64,000 nt of DNA from Kribbella rubisoli. GTDB lineage: Bacteria; Actinomycetota; Actinomycetes; Propionibacteriales; Kribbellaceae. Location of the stretch: contig NZ_SHKR01000017.1 in NCBI RefSeq assembly GCF_004217145.1, forward strand, positions 248,001 through 312,000. The letters run 5' to 3'. Below are positions 50,205 through 57,925 of this stretch, piece by piece; the stretch's first letter is position 1; every line of letters begins with the position of its first letter. The translations under genes were made by a program, and so were the position numbers. The notes below the pieces were generated by a model. That model ran no database searches. It had not been told where the DNA came from and was given only the letters and a program-made list of their open reading frames with translations.

Positions 50205-50275
50205 TTGCCCGTGTGACGGGTCCAGTGACGGGTCCAGTGGCCGGTCCAGTGGCGGGTCCAGTGGTTGCGCAGTGA
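50201..50275 (+). CDS. 24-aa VTGP-repeat ORF bridging marR and the exporter gene
   Basis: GTG 50201 overlaps the marR stop (GTGA) and its TGA overlaps the GTG of the MFS gene (GTGA). Product MIARVTGPVTGPVAGPVAGP then VVAQ, made of four near-identical 12-bp units. Might be a coupling ORF that passes ribosomes from marR to the exporter, or a chance result of repeat expansion. Confidence 0.35.
   Translation: MIARVTGPVTGPVAGPVAGPVVAQ
50213..50260. repeat. 12-bp tandem repeat, four units
   Basis: GTGACGGGTCCA twice, then GTGGCCGGTCCA and GTGGCGGGTCCA, followed by a degenerate unit up to the start codon of the MFS gene. Each unit begins with GTG. Confidence 0.85.
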
Positions 50276-51606
50276 CGGCAGATCCGGCGCAGTTCGATCG
50301 GCGCCTGATCGCGCCGATGATCGTCGGTTCGGTGCTGAACCCGATCAACTCGTCGATGCTCGCGGTGGCGCTGATCCCGATCGGCGCGGCGTTCGGCGTA
50401 CCGCCGTCGCAGACCGCGTGGCTCGTCACCGGGCTGTACATCGCGACCGCGGTCGGCCAGCCCGTGATGGGCCGGCTGGTCGACCTGTTCGGATCGCGTC
50501 CGCTCTACTTGATCGCGACCTCGCTGGTCGGCGTGGCGGGTCTGCTCGGTGCGCTGGCCCCGAACCTCGGCGTACTCGTCGGGTCCCGGGTCCTCCTCGG
50601 TCTGGGCACGTCGGCGGCGTACCCGGCCGCGATGTCCTTGATCCGCAGCGAGGCCGACCGGACTGGGATGGACACGCCAGCCGTCATCCTGAGCAGTCTG
50701 TCGGTCGCGAACCAGGTGATCGCGGTGATCGGGCCGACGCTCGGCGGCCTGCTGATCGGGCTCGGCGGATGGCATCTGATCTTCACGATCAACGTCCCGC
50801 TGTCGGTGATCTGCGTGGTGCTCGGCTCGCTGTGGCTGCCGCGCCGGGCACGGTCGCGCGGCGCCGGGGGACTGGACTATGCGGGGGTCGCGTTGTTCAC
50901 CACGACGTTGATCTCGCTGATGTTGTTCCTGATGCAGCCGCGGCTCTCGCGGTGGTACGTACTGGTGCTTGCCCTGGTCCTGGGCGTGTCGTTCGTGATC
51001 ACGCAGCTGCGCGTCGTCGCGCCGTTCATCGACCTGCGAGTGCTGGGCGGCAACCGTCCGCTGATCTTCACGTACACGCGCCAGGTGCTCGCGTACGTCG
51101 GCGCGTACTCGTTCCTCTACGGCTTCACGCAATGGCTGGAGGAGGCCCGCGGGCTCAGCGCTTCCTCCGCTGGTCTGCTCCTTCTACCACTGTCCCTGGC
51201 GGCGGTCCTGGTCACGCTGCTGACCGGCCGGCGGGCAGCGATCCGCGGCAAACTCGTTGCCGGAAGCATCTGTCTCGTCGTGGCCGCGGCCGGGCAGTTG
51301 TTCGTCGGTCCGAGTACTTCGATCTGGGTCCTGGCCGTGGTCGGTGTTGTCGCCGGGATCCCGCAGGGCCTGAACAACCTCGCCAACCAGACCGCCCTCT
51401 ACCAGCAGGCCGATCCGGCGCGGATCGGCTCATCCGCCGGCTTGCTGCGGACCTGCGTGTACGTCGGGGCGCTCATCTCTGCCGCGGCCAATGCCCACTT
51501 CTTCCAGCACGGCGCAACGACAGCCGGACTGCACGAGATGGCGATCTTCCTGCTCGTCGTCGCCGGTCTGCTCGTGCTGGTGATCTTCGTGCAGCTCCCC
51601 GAATAA
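50272..51606 (+). CDS. MFS drug-efflux-type transporter (EmrB/QacA-like)
   Basis: 444 aa from GTG 50272, about 12 or more helices. The motif A segment GQPVMGRLVDLFGSRPLYL (about residues 62-80) and GSRVLLGLGTSAAYPAAM are typical of drug:H+ antiporter families. Directly downstream of marR with the 12-bp repeat ORF in between. Likely exports a toxic compound sensed by MarR. The stop is 5 bp before a palindrome of the next gene. Confidence 0.88.
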   Translation: MTADPAQFDRRLIAPMIVGSVLNPINSSMLAVALIPIGAAFGVPPSQTAWLVTGLYIATAVGQPVMGRLVDLFGSRPLYLIATSLVGVAGLLGALAPNLGVLVGSRVLLGLGTSAAYPAAMSLIRSEADRTGMDTPAVILSSLSVANQVIAVIGPTLGGLLIGLGGWHLIFTINVPLSVICVVLGSLWLPRRARSRGAGGLDYAGVALFTTTLISLMLFLMQPRLSRWYVLVLALVLGVSFVITQLRVVAPFIDLRVLGGNRPLIFTYTRQVLAYVGAYSFLYGFTQWLEEARGLSASSAGLLLLPLSLAAVLVTLLTGRRAAIRGKLVAGSICLVVAAAGQLFVGPSTSIWVLAVVGVVAGIPQGLNNLANQTALYQQADPARIGSSAGLLRTCVYVGALISAAANAHFFQHGATTAGLHEMAIFLLVVAGLLVLVIFVQLPE

Positions 51607-51611
51607 TTTGG

Positions 51612-51628
51612 TTAGGAAGGTTTACTAA
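51612..51628. promoter_or_regulatory. Palindromic operator-like site before the lyase gene
   Basis: TTAGGAAGGTTTACTAA, symmetrical in its outer bases (TTAG.AA...TT.CTAA), 54 nt before the ATG. It resembles the TTAGGAAA-S-TTTCCTAA boxes reported upstream of secreted glycosidase genes in actinobacteria (ROK/CsnR-type; from memory). Regulation by polysaccharide is inferred. Confidence 0.5.
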
Positions 51629-51681
51629 TAGTCGGTGGACCGGGTAGTTTGCTGTCTCCGCCCCCATCACAGGAGACAGCC

Positions 51682-52875
51682 ATGCTCCGACTGCACCGCC
51701 CACTCCTTCTGATCCTGACAATGACTCTGATCGCGGCCTCCGTCGTACTGGTCGCCGCCCGTCCCAGTGAGGCCATGACCAAGGCGCCTGCCGCCTTCAA
51801 GCATCCGGGTGTCCTTGTCGACAAGGCGCAGCTCGACTTCGCCCGGCAGCAGGTCCTCGCCGGAGCCCAGCCGCAGAAGGCGGCGTACGACGCGATGAAG
51901 GCCAGCTCGTACGCCGCCTTGTCGTACACGCCGAAGCCGCGTGCGATCGTCGAATGCGGCTCGAGCTCGAACCCGAACAACGGGTGTTCGGACGAGCGTG
52001 ACGACGCGCTCGCGGCGTACACGCACGCACTGCTCTGGTACATCACCCGCGACGACCGGTACGCCAAGAAGGCGATCCAGATCATGGATGCGTGGTCCGC
52101 CGTACTGAAGGACCACACCAACAGCAACGCGCCGCTGCAGACCGGCTGGTCCGGCGCCTCGTTCTCACGCGCCGGCGAGCTGATCAAGTACACGTACGGC
52201 GGGCAGTGGGCCCAGCGCGGGCGCTTCGAGAAGATGCTGCGCGAGGTGTACCTGCCCGAAGTACGCAACGGCGCCGGCTGCAAGAACGGCAACTGGGAAC
52301 TGATCATGACCGACGCCGCGATCGGCATCGCGGTGTTCCTCGACGACCACGCGGCTTTTGACAAGGCTCTGAGCATATGGCGTGGCCGGTTGCCCGGCTA
52401 TGTGTACGAGTCGACCGACGGTGCGTACCCGAAGGCGCCGTCGACCTGCGCGAAGGACACTCGCGAGGAGATCGTCGACTACTGGCAAGGACAGTCGACG
52501 TTCTCGAACGGTCTGGCCCAGGAGACTTGCCGCGACTTCGGCCACACCGGCTGGGGCCTGACCGCTGCCACGCACGTCGCCGAGACGGCGTACCACCAAG
52601 GCGTCAACCTGTATGCCGAAGCGGGCAAGCGACTCACCGACGGCTACTACTTCCACACACGCCTGGAGAACGGAGCCGCGGTCCCGTCGAACCTCTGCGG
52701 CGGCACGGTGAAGAAGGGCCTGGGCGCGGTCACCGAGGTGGTCTACAACCATTACCACAACCGCCTCGGCCAGCAGATGCCCACAACCCTCGCCTACACC
52801 GAGGCCAAACGCCCCGCCGGCGCGAACTACTTCTTCGCCTGGGAAACCCTCACCCACGCCAACAACCCACGCTGA
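51682..52875 (+). CDS. Secreted alginate-lyase-family protein
   Basis: 397 aa. Sec signal peptide at residues 1-31 (LLLILTMTLIAASVVLVAA then ARPSEA). Mature protein is an (alpha/alpha) barrel of the alginate lyase (PF05426-like) type: DDALAAYTHALLWYITRDDRY, GCKNGNWELIMTDAAIGIAV (with the Asn-Trp-Glu of the cleft) and QETCRDFGHTGWGLTAA. Substrate could be alginate or another uronic polysaccharide. AGGAGA 6 nt before ATG. Single gene with its own operator and terminator. Confidence 0.85.
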   Translation: MLRLHRPLLLILTMTLIAASVVLVAARPSEAMTKAPAAFKHPGVLVDKAQLDFARQQVLAGAQPQKAAYDAMKASSYAALSYTPKPRAIVECGSSSNPNNGCSDERDDALAAYTHALLWYITRDDRYAKKAIQIMDAWSAVLKDHTNSNAPLQTGWSGASFSRAGELIKYTYGGQWAQRGRFEKMLREVYLPEVRNGAGCKNGNWELIMTDAAIGIAVFLDDHAAFDKALSIWRGRLPGYVYESTDGAYPKAPSTCAKDTREEIVDYWQGQSTFSNGLAQETCRDFGHTGWGLTAATHVAETAYHQGVNLYAEAGKRLTDGYYFHTRLENGAAVPSNLCGGTVKKGLGAVTEVVYNHYHNRLGQQMPTTLAYTEAKRPAGANYFFAWETLTHANNPR

Positions 52876-52907
52876 CGAATCGGACTGGTAGACGAATCGG
52901 GCTGGTA
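52874..52907. repeat. 17-bp tandem duplication after the lyase gene
   Basis: GACGAATCGGACTGGTA is repeated once with a single change (A to G), beginning inside the lyase stop codon. Confidence 0.85.
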
Positions 52908-52926
52908 GCGGAATCAGGCGCGGTAA

Positions 52927-52966
52927 GGAAGGCCCGCGGGGCGGCGAGTAGCTCCGCGGGCCTTCC
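52927..52966. terminator. Bidirectional terminator between lyase and nrdB
   Basis: Perfect 13-bp stem GGAAGGCCCGCGG/CCGCGGGCCTTCC between convergent stops at 52875 and 52986. Confidence 0.9.
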
Positions 52967-52985
52967 GATCTGGGGTGATCCGGTG

Positions 52986-54038
52986 TCAGTCCCAGCTGAG
53001 TCCGCTGGAGGACTGGTACTCGATCACTCGGGTCTCGAAGAAGTTCTTCTCCTTCTTCAGGTCCATCACCTCTGACATCCAGCCGAAGGGGTTCCGCGTT
53101 TCACCGAAGATCGGATCGATACCAATCTGTTCTGCACGGCGGTCGGTGATGAAGTGCATGTACTGCTCGCACAGCTCCGCCGTGAGCCCGAGCATGCCGT
53201 TCGGCATGGTGGACCGGCCGTAGGCGACCTCCAGCTCGCACGCCTCGGTCAGCATCTGCCGGACCTCGGCCTGGAACTCGGTTGTCCACAGGTGCGGGTT
53301 CTCCTGCTTGATCTGGTTGATGCAGTCGATGCCGAAGTTCAGGTGGATCGACTCGTCGCGCAGGATGTACTGGTACTGCTCGGCGATGCCGACCATCTTG
53401 TTCCGCCGGCCGAGCGACAGGATCTGCGCGAACCCGGTGTAGAACCACATCCCCTCGAACACCACGTAGAACGCGATCAGATCGCGCAGGAACGCGGTGT
53501 CGGTCTCCGGCGTACCGGTCCGGAAGTCGGGGTCCTCGAGGTGCTGGGTGTACTTCAGCGCCCAGGCGTCCTTGTCCGAGATCGACGGCACCTCGCGGTA
53601 CATGTTGAACAGCTCGCCCTCGTCGAGCCCGAGCGACGTGCAGATGTACTGGAAGGTGTGGGTGTGCACCGCCTCCTCGAATGCCTGGCGCAGCAGGTAC
53701 TGCCGGCACTCGGGGTTGGTCAGCTGGCGGTACACGGCGAGGACGATGTTGTTCGCTACCAGGGACTCCGCGGTGGCGAAGAAGCCCAGATTGCGCTTGA
53801 GCATCAGCCGCTCGTCGTCGGTCAGGCCGTCCTTGGCCCCTGGTGGACGCCGCCAGAGCGAGATGTCGGCCTGCATCGAGACCTCGGTCGGCATCCAGTG
53901 GTTGTTGCAGGCGGCAAGGTACTTCTCCCAGGCCCACGTGTACTTCAGCGGCAGCAACTGGTTGACGTCGGCCCGCGAGTTGATCATCGCCTTGTCAGCG
54001 ACCTCAACTCGCGCCGCTCCAACGGAAATGGTGCTCAC
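52986..54038 (-). CDS. nrdB: Ribonucleotide reductase small subunit, class Ic-like (R2c)
   Basis: 350 aa from the GTG that overlaps the nrdA stop (GTGA). Generates the oxidising cofactor for NrdA. Metal ligands line up with Chlamydia R2: E91 (FFATAESLVANN), E122 and H125 (AFEEAVHTHTF), and the later DESIHLNFG. The position of the tyrosyl radical is phenylalanine, F129, exactly as in Chlamydia R2c (F127), and the first ligand is Glu not Asp. This predicts a Mn/Fe cofactor rather than Fe2-Tyr. Cytoplasmic, with NrdA. Confidence 0.95.
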   Translation of the reverse strand: MSTISVGAARVEVADKAMINSRADVNQLLPLKYTWAWEKYLAACNNHWMPTEVSMQADISLWRRPPGAKDGLTDDERLMLKRNLGFFATAESLVANNIVLAVYRQLTNPECRQYLLRQAFEEAVHTHTFQYICTSLGLDEGELFNMYREVPSISDKDAWALKYTQHLEDPDFRTGTPETDTAFLRDLIAFYVVFEGMWFYTGFAQILSLGRRNKMVGIAEQYQYILRDESIHLNFGIDCINQIKQENPHLWTTEFQAEVRQMLTEACELEVAYGRSTMPNGMLGLTAELCEQYMHFITDRRAEQIGIDPIFGETRNPFGWMSEVMDLKKEKNFFETRVIEYQSSSGLSWD

Positions 54039-56911
54039 TGGCAGGCCTCGCAGTCGGGGTCTTCGATGGAGCAGACAGCTCCGGTCGGTTCTGGCATTGC
54101 TGGTACTGCTACCGGTACTGCTACTGGTACAGCTACTGGTACTGCGTTGAGTCGGCCGTCGGTTCCCTTGAGCGTGGACTTCTCCACGTGGGTTGCTGAC
54201 TGGGAACGCAGGTAATAAGTCGTCTTGAGGCCATAGCGCCACGCCGACCGGTACAGCTCGTCGAGCGCGCGTCCGCTCGGCTTCGCCATGTACAGGTTCA
54301 GCGACTGCGCCTGGTCGATCCACTTCTGCCGGCGCGACGCCGCCTTCACCAGCCACTGCGGGTCGATCTCGAACGCGGTCGCGTACAGCTCCCGCACGTC
54401 CGCCGGGATCCGCTCGATACCGGCCAGCACACCGTCGTGGTACTTCAGGTCGGACACCATCACCTGGTCCCACAGCCCGCGTGCCTTTAGCTCGGCGACC
54501 AGGTACGGGTTGGCGACCGTGAACTCACCGGACATGTTCGACTTCACGAACAGGTTGCTGTACGCCGGCTCGATCGACTGGCTCACGCCGCAGATGTTGG
54601 AGATCGTCGCGGTCGGCGCGATCGCCATGACGTTCGAGTTCCGCATGCCGTCGCGCAGTACCTTCGCCCGCAGCGCATCCCAGTCCAGCCGACTGCTCTC
54701 GTCGACGATCACGTCGCCGTTGCGGGCGGACGTCAGCAGCTCGAGCGAGTCGATCGGCAGGATCCCCCTGCTCCACAGCGATCCGTCGTACGTCGAGTAC
54801 CGCCCGCGCTCTGCGGCGAGATCGCTCGACGCCTCGATCGCGTGGTAGCTGATCTGCTCCATCGAACTGTCCGCGAACTCGACCGCGGCATCCGACGAGT
54901 ACGGGATCCGCAGCGCGAACAGCGCGTCGGCGAAGCCCATCAGCCCGAGGCCGACCGGACGGTGGCGCTGGTTGGCCCGCTCCGACTCCGGGGTCGTGTA
55001 GAAGTTCACGTCGATGACGTTGTCGAGCATCCGGACCGCGGTCTTGACCGTGTCCCGGAGCAGCTCGGCATCGAGACCGTCCGCGGTGAGATGCGCGACC
55101 AGGTTGACCGACCCCAGGTTGCAGACGGCGGTCTCCTCGACCGTGGTGTTGAGGGTGATCTCGGTGCACAGGTTCGACGAGTGGACGACACCGTCGTGCT
55201 GCTGCGGCGAACGCAGGTTGCAGGCGTCCTTGAACGTGATCCACGGGTGCCCGGTCTCGAACAGCACCGTCAGCATCCGCCGCCACAGGTCGACGGCCTT
55301 GACCCGCTTGAACACCCGGATCTCACCACGATCCGCCGCCGCCTCGTACGCGACATACGCCTCGGCGAACGCCACGCCGTACAGATCATGCAGATCGGTC
55401 ACCTCGTTGGGCGAGAACAACGTCCACTCGCCACCAGCCTCGACCCGCTGCAAGAACAGGTCCGGCACCCAGTTCGCCGTATTCATGTCATGCGTACGCC
55501 GACGCTCGTCCCCGGTGTTCTTCCGAAGATCGAGAAACTCCTCGACATCGATATGCCAGGTCTCCAGATACGCACAGACTGCGCCCTTCCGTCTTCCTCC
55601 CTGATTCACGGCTACTGCGGTGTCGTTGGCGATCTTCAGGAACGGGACTACGCCCTGGGACTCGCCGTTGGTGCCGCGGATCTTGGCGCCGATGCCGCGG
55701 ACCGGGGTCCAGTCGTTGCCGAGGCCGCCGGAGTACTTCGCGAGCAGCGCGTTGTTGCGGATGCCGCTGAAGATGCCGGCCAGGTCGTCCCCGACCGTGG
55801 TGAGGAAGCAGGACGAGAGCTGCGGACGGGTCGTGCCGGAGTTGAACAGCGTCGGCGTCGACGACATGAACCGGAACGAGCTGAGCAGCTCGTAGAACTG
55901 GATCGCCCGCGCCTCCCGGTCGTCCTCGCGTAACGCCATCCCCATCGCGACCCGCAGGAAGAACGCCTGCGGCAGCTCGTACCGAACCTTGTCGAGGTGG
56001 AGGAGATACCGGTCGTACAGCGTCTGCAGGCTGAGGAACGTGAAGTCCAGATCGGCCTCGGGCCTGATCGCCGCGGCGAGCCGCTCGAGGTCGAAGGTGC
56101 CGAGCTCCGGGTCGAGCTGGCCGGCCTCGATCCCGGTGCGGATGTACTGCGGGAAGTAGGTCGTGTACGCCTCGGCCATCTCGGCCTGGCTGGCCTGCCG
56201 CGGCTCGCCGTGGACACGCCCCAGCGCCTCGCGCCGGATCTGATCCAGCAGCAGCCGGGACGCGGCGAAGCTGTACTGCGGCTCGGTCTCGACAAAACCG
56301 CGCGCGGCCATCACCAGCGCCAGCTCGACCTCGTGCTGCGCGATGCCGTCGTAGCAGGCGCCAAGAGTCTCGTTGAGGATCAGCTCGGGGTCGACCGCGT
56401 CGAGGCCGGCTGCCGCCTCCGCGACGATCACCCGCAACCGGTCGACGTCGAGTGGGGACGCGGTGCCGTCGGCCGCGCGGACGGTCAGCGCCGGCTTCTC
56501 GGTCACGCCGGCCGCATTGGCAGGCGTGCGAGCCTTGGTCCGCTCCTCGCGGTACAGCACGTAGGCGCGGGCGACCTGGTGTTCGCCGGCACGCATGAGC
56601 GCCAGCTCGACCTGGTCCTGGATGTCCTCGACCTGCACGCTGCGACGAGCTGTGTGATGACGGCCGCGGCTGGTCAGGGCTCCGACGACCCGGCCGGTCA
56701 GGTCGGTCACCAGGTCGCGGACCCGGTGGGTTGCGCCTGCGTCGGCGCCCTCGACCGCGAGGAAAGCCTTCGTCACGGCGACGGAGATCTTGGTGGCGTC
56801 GAACGGCGTGCTGCTGCCGTCGCGACGGATGACGGTGAGCTCGATCGGCTGCTCCGCCGCCATCCCCGAGGACGGGGACGCAGACGCAGCCGTTGAGGAA
56901 GCAAGGGTCAC
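54035..56911 (-). CDS. nrdA: Ribonucleotide reductase large subunit
   Basis: Reduces ribonucleoside diphosphates to deoxy forms. 958 aa from GTG 56911 (GGAGAG 7 nt upstream); the reading frame stays open further upstream but only through riboswitch sequence. Two ATP-cone domains (about 23-115 and 125-215), then the 10-stranded barrel with catalytic Cys in SSCFLTTVGDD, SSNLCTEITLNT and VCNLGSVNL. A C-terminal swinging tail ends CSIEDPDCEACQ with the redox Cys pair, preceded by an unusual PVAVPVAVPVAVP repeat. Confidence 0.95.
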   Translation of the reverse strand: MTLASSTAASASPSSGMAAEQPIELTVIRRDGSSTPFDATKISVAVTKAFLAVEGADAGATHRVRDLVTDLTGRVVGALTSRGRHHTARRSVQVEDIQDQVELALMRAGEHQVARAYVLYREERTKARTPANAAGVTEKPALTVRAADGTASPLDVDRLRVIVAEAAAGLDAVDPELILNETLGACYDGIAQHEVELALVMAARGFVETEPQYSFAASRLLLDQIRREALGRVHGEPRQASQAEMAEAYTTYFPQYIRTGIEAGQLDPELGTFDLERLAAAIRPEADLDFTFLSLQTLYDRYLLHLDKVRYELPQAFFLRVAMGMALREDDREARAIQFYELLSSFRFMSSTPTLFNSGTTRPQLSSCFLTTVGDDLAGIFSGIRNNALLAKYSGGLGNDWTPVRGIGAKIRGTNGESQGVVPFLKIANDTAVAVNQGGRRKGAVCAYLETWHIDVEEFLDLRKNTGDERRRTHDMNTANWVPDLFLQRVEAGGEWTLFSPNEVTDLHDLYGVAFAEAYVAYEAAADRGEIRVFKRVKAVDLWRRMLTVLFETGHPWITFKDACNLRSPQQHDGVVHSSNLCTEITLNTTVEETAVCNLGSVNLVAHLTADGLDAELLRDTVKTAVRMLDNVIDVNFYTTPESERANQRHRPVGLGLMGFADALFALRIPYSSDAAVEFADSSMEQISYHAIEASSDLAAERGRYSTYDGSLWSRGILPIDSLELLTSARNGDVIVDESSRLDWDALRAKVLRDGMRNSNVMAIAPTATISNICGVSQSIEPAYSNLFVKSNMSGEFTVANPYLVAELKARGLWDQVMVSDLKYHDGVLAGIERIPADVRELYATAFEIDPQWLVKAASRRQKWIDQAQSLNLYMAKPSGRALDELYRSAWRYGLKTTYYLRSQSATHVEKSTLKGTDGRLNAVPVAVPVAVPVAVPAMPEPTGAVCSIEDPDCEACQ
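54102..54146. repeat. 12-bp minisatellite inside the nrdA C-terminal tail
   Basis: GGTACTGCTACC, GGTACTGCTACT, GGTACAGCTACT and a partial unit (plus strand) encode the PVAVPVAVPVAVP stretch just before the redox Cys pair, lengthening the flexible arm. Confidence 0.85.
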
Positions 56912-57033
56912 AGGTGTGCTCTCCACAAGAGTTCGGAAGCCTGGGACCACGCGAGCAGGCGCACGACGGGACCGGCAGCACCGGCCGGGAACACTGCCGT
57001 CACGCCCTGCGACCCACCCGCGAGGTCTCGGAC

Positions 57034-57056
57034 CGCATGCACCGGCGGTGCATGCG
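57034..57056 (-). promoter_or_regulatory. Perfect palindrome after the B12 riboswitch
   Basis: CGCATGCACCG and CGGTGCATGCG, 11 bp each, around one base. It immediately follows the aptamer (5' to 3' on the minus strand) and could be part of the expression platform or a terminator-like stem without a T run. Confidence 0.55.
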
Positions 57057-57060
57057 CCGG

Positions 57061-57160
57061 TGGCAGGTATCCGGACTCGCGGACGCCTCTCGACAGCACG
57101 TCCGCTCACCGTTGCGGGGCAGTTCCGGACTCGCACCGGATTCCCCTGTTGCCTCGAAGT
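57061..57160 (-). promoter_or_regulatory. Cobalamin (B12) riboswitch upstream of nrdA
   Basis: On the minus strand the leader shows the conserved cobalamin core GGTGCGAGTCCGGAACTGCC and CCCGCAACGGTGAG (within 57106-57146), and the B12 box AGTCCGGATACCTGCCA (57061-57077). High cobalamin is expected to turn off the O2-dependent NrdAB, sparing it when the B12-dependent NrdJ can work, as established for Streptomyces. The long leader 56912-57200 holds no ORF I can support. Confidence 0.93.
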
Positions 57161-57163
57161 GGC

Positions 57164-57176
57164 CCACATCTTGTGG
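57164..57176. promoter_or_regulatory. NrdR-like box 1
   Basis: CCACATCTTGTGG, palindromic arms CCACA/TGTGG, lies downstream of the predicted nrdA transcription start. One of three near-identical copies here. Confidence 0.6.
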
Positions 57177-57207
57177 TGCCGGACACTCCGAACCACCAGC
57201 AGTAGTG

Positions 57208-57213
57208 ATGCTA
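57208..57213 (-). promoter_or_regulatory. -10 element of nrdA
   Basis: Minus-strand TAGCAT (TANNNT); the -35 region falls in NrdR-like box 2. Transcription would start near 57201 and run through the riboswitch. Confidence 0.45.
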
Positions 57214-57224
57214 GGTGGAGAGAT

Positions 57225-57237
57225 CTACATCTTGTGG
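57225..57237. promoter_or_regulatory. NrdR-like box 2
   Basis: CTACATCTTGTGG, overlapping the predicted -35; 32 bp (about three helix turns) from box 3. Confidence 0.6.
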
Positions 57238-57256
57238 TAGCGCCACGCCGCGTGTC

Positions 57257-57269
57257 GCACATCTTGTGG
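57257..57269. promoter_or_regulatory. NrdR-like box 3
   Basis: GCACATCTTGTGG, upstream of the promoter. Paired boxes an integral number of turns apart are usual for the repressor NrdR, whose gene is not in the window. Confidence 0.6.
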
Positions 57270-57278
57270 TCGCCGATC

Positions 57279-57860
57279 TCACGCCGCGACCGCGTAGAGG
57301 TCCTGGAGCGTCATGATCTCCGAGCCGTGGTGGATCAGCTCGCGATTCAGCCGCAGCACGACATGACCGAACGGCTCGCCGGCATCCAGTTCGTTGGCCT
57401 GGCTCAGGCCGACCGTCATCACCTCGTCCTCGTCCAGCGCGGCGATCGCGTCGCGCCACGCCTCGACCCAATAGGTCAGCCAGGCGACCGCGTCGCGCGC
57501 GTTGCCGTGCAGGTTGATGTCGGCGCGCCCTTGCTGACTCGCGCCGAACGTCCACTCCCACCGCTCGAAGAAGGTCTCGGTGAGATGGGCGATCAGCCAG
57601 GCGATCGTGCGGGGGCCGCGATGGTCCGGCTCGTCGGGCCACTGCGCGACCCATTCACCGGATCCGAGTGATCGGAAATGACCGGCGTAGTGCCGCCGGA
57701 CGACGGTCAGCGCCTCGCTGCTCGGTCGCCAGAAGTACTGCTCGTCGGTCAACTGCGCGAGACGGCCGGACAGCACCATCCAGCTGAAGCCGAGCTGGCC
57801 GCGCACCATGGCCATCGCCGATGGCTTGTGCAGGATGTCCCAGTCGAACGCCTCCGACAT
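57279..57860 (-). CDS. DinB-like (DNA-damage-inducible) metalloenzyme-fold protein
   Basis: 193 aa four-helix DinB/YfiT superfamily protein (not DNA polymerase IV). Conserved-type histidines appear in RRHYAGHFRSL, IAHLTETFFERWEW and ELIHHGSEI, the last being the C-terminal metal-binding His pair. Start at ATG 57860, with GGGGAG 5-6 nt before; a GTG at 57863 would add one residue. A perfect LexA box lies 19 bp upstream, so it should be SOS-induced. Family members include thiol transferases for bacillithiol/mycothiol; substrate here unknown. Confidence 0.82.
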   Translation of the reverse strand: MSEAFDWDILHKPSAMAMVRGQLGFSWMVLSGRLAQLTDEQYFWRPSSEALTVVRRHYAGHFRSLGSGEWVAQWPDEPDHRGPRTIAWLIAHLTETFFERWEWTFGASQQGRADINLHGNARDAVAWLTYWVEAWRDAIAALDEDEVMTVGLSQANELDAGEPFGHVVLRLNRELIHHGSEIMTLQDLYAVAA

Positions 57861-57878
57861 CACTTCTCCCCTGTACGA

Positions 57879-57894
57879 TCGAACATATGTTCGA
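57879..57894. promoter_or_regulatory. LexA-binding site (actinobacterial SOS box)
   Basis: TCGAACATATGTTCGA, a perfect 16-bp palindrome matching CGAAC-N4-GTTCG. It lies between the Fic gene stop and the DinB-like start and probably overlaps the latter's promoter. Confidence 0.88.
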
Positions 57895-57925
57895 ATTCTT
57901 GCTCGCCGGGGAGACGAAAGTCAAT

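Noticed and set aside
50213..50260. CRISPR array
   Set aside because: 12-bp contiguous units without spacers; no cas genes in the window.
56912..57262. Open frame extending nrdA upstream by about 117 codons
   Set aside because: It runs through the cobalamin riboswitch and NrdR boxes; GTG 56911 has a good Shine-Dalgarno.
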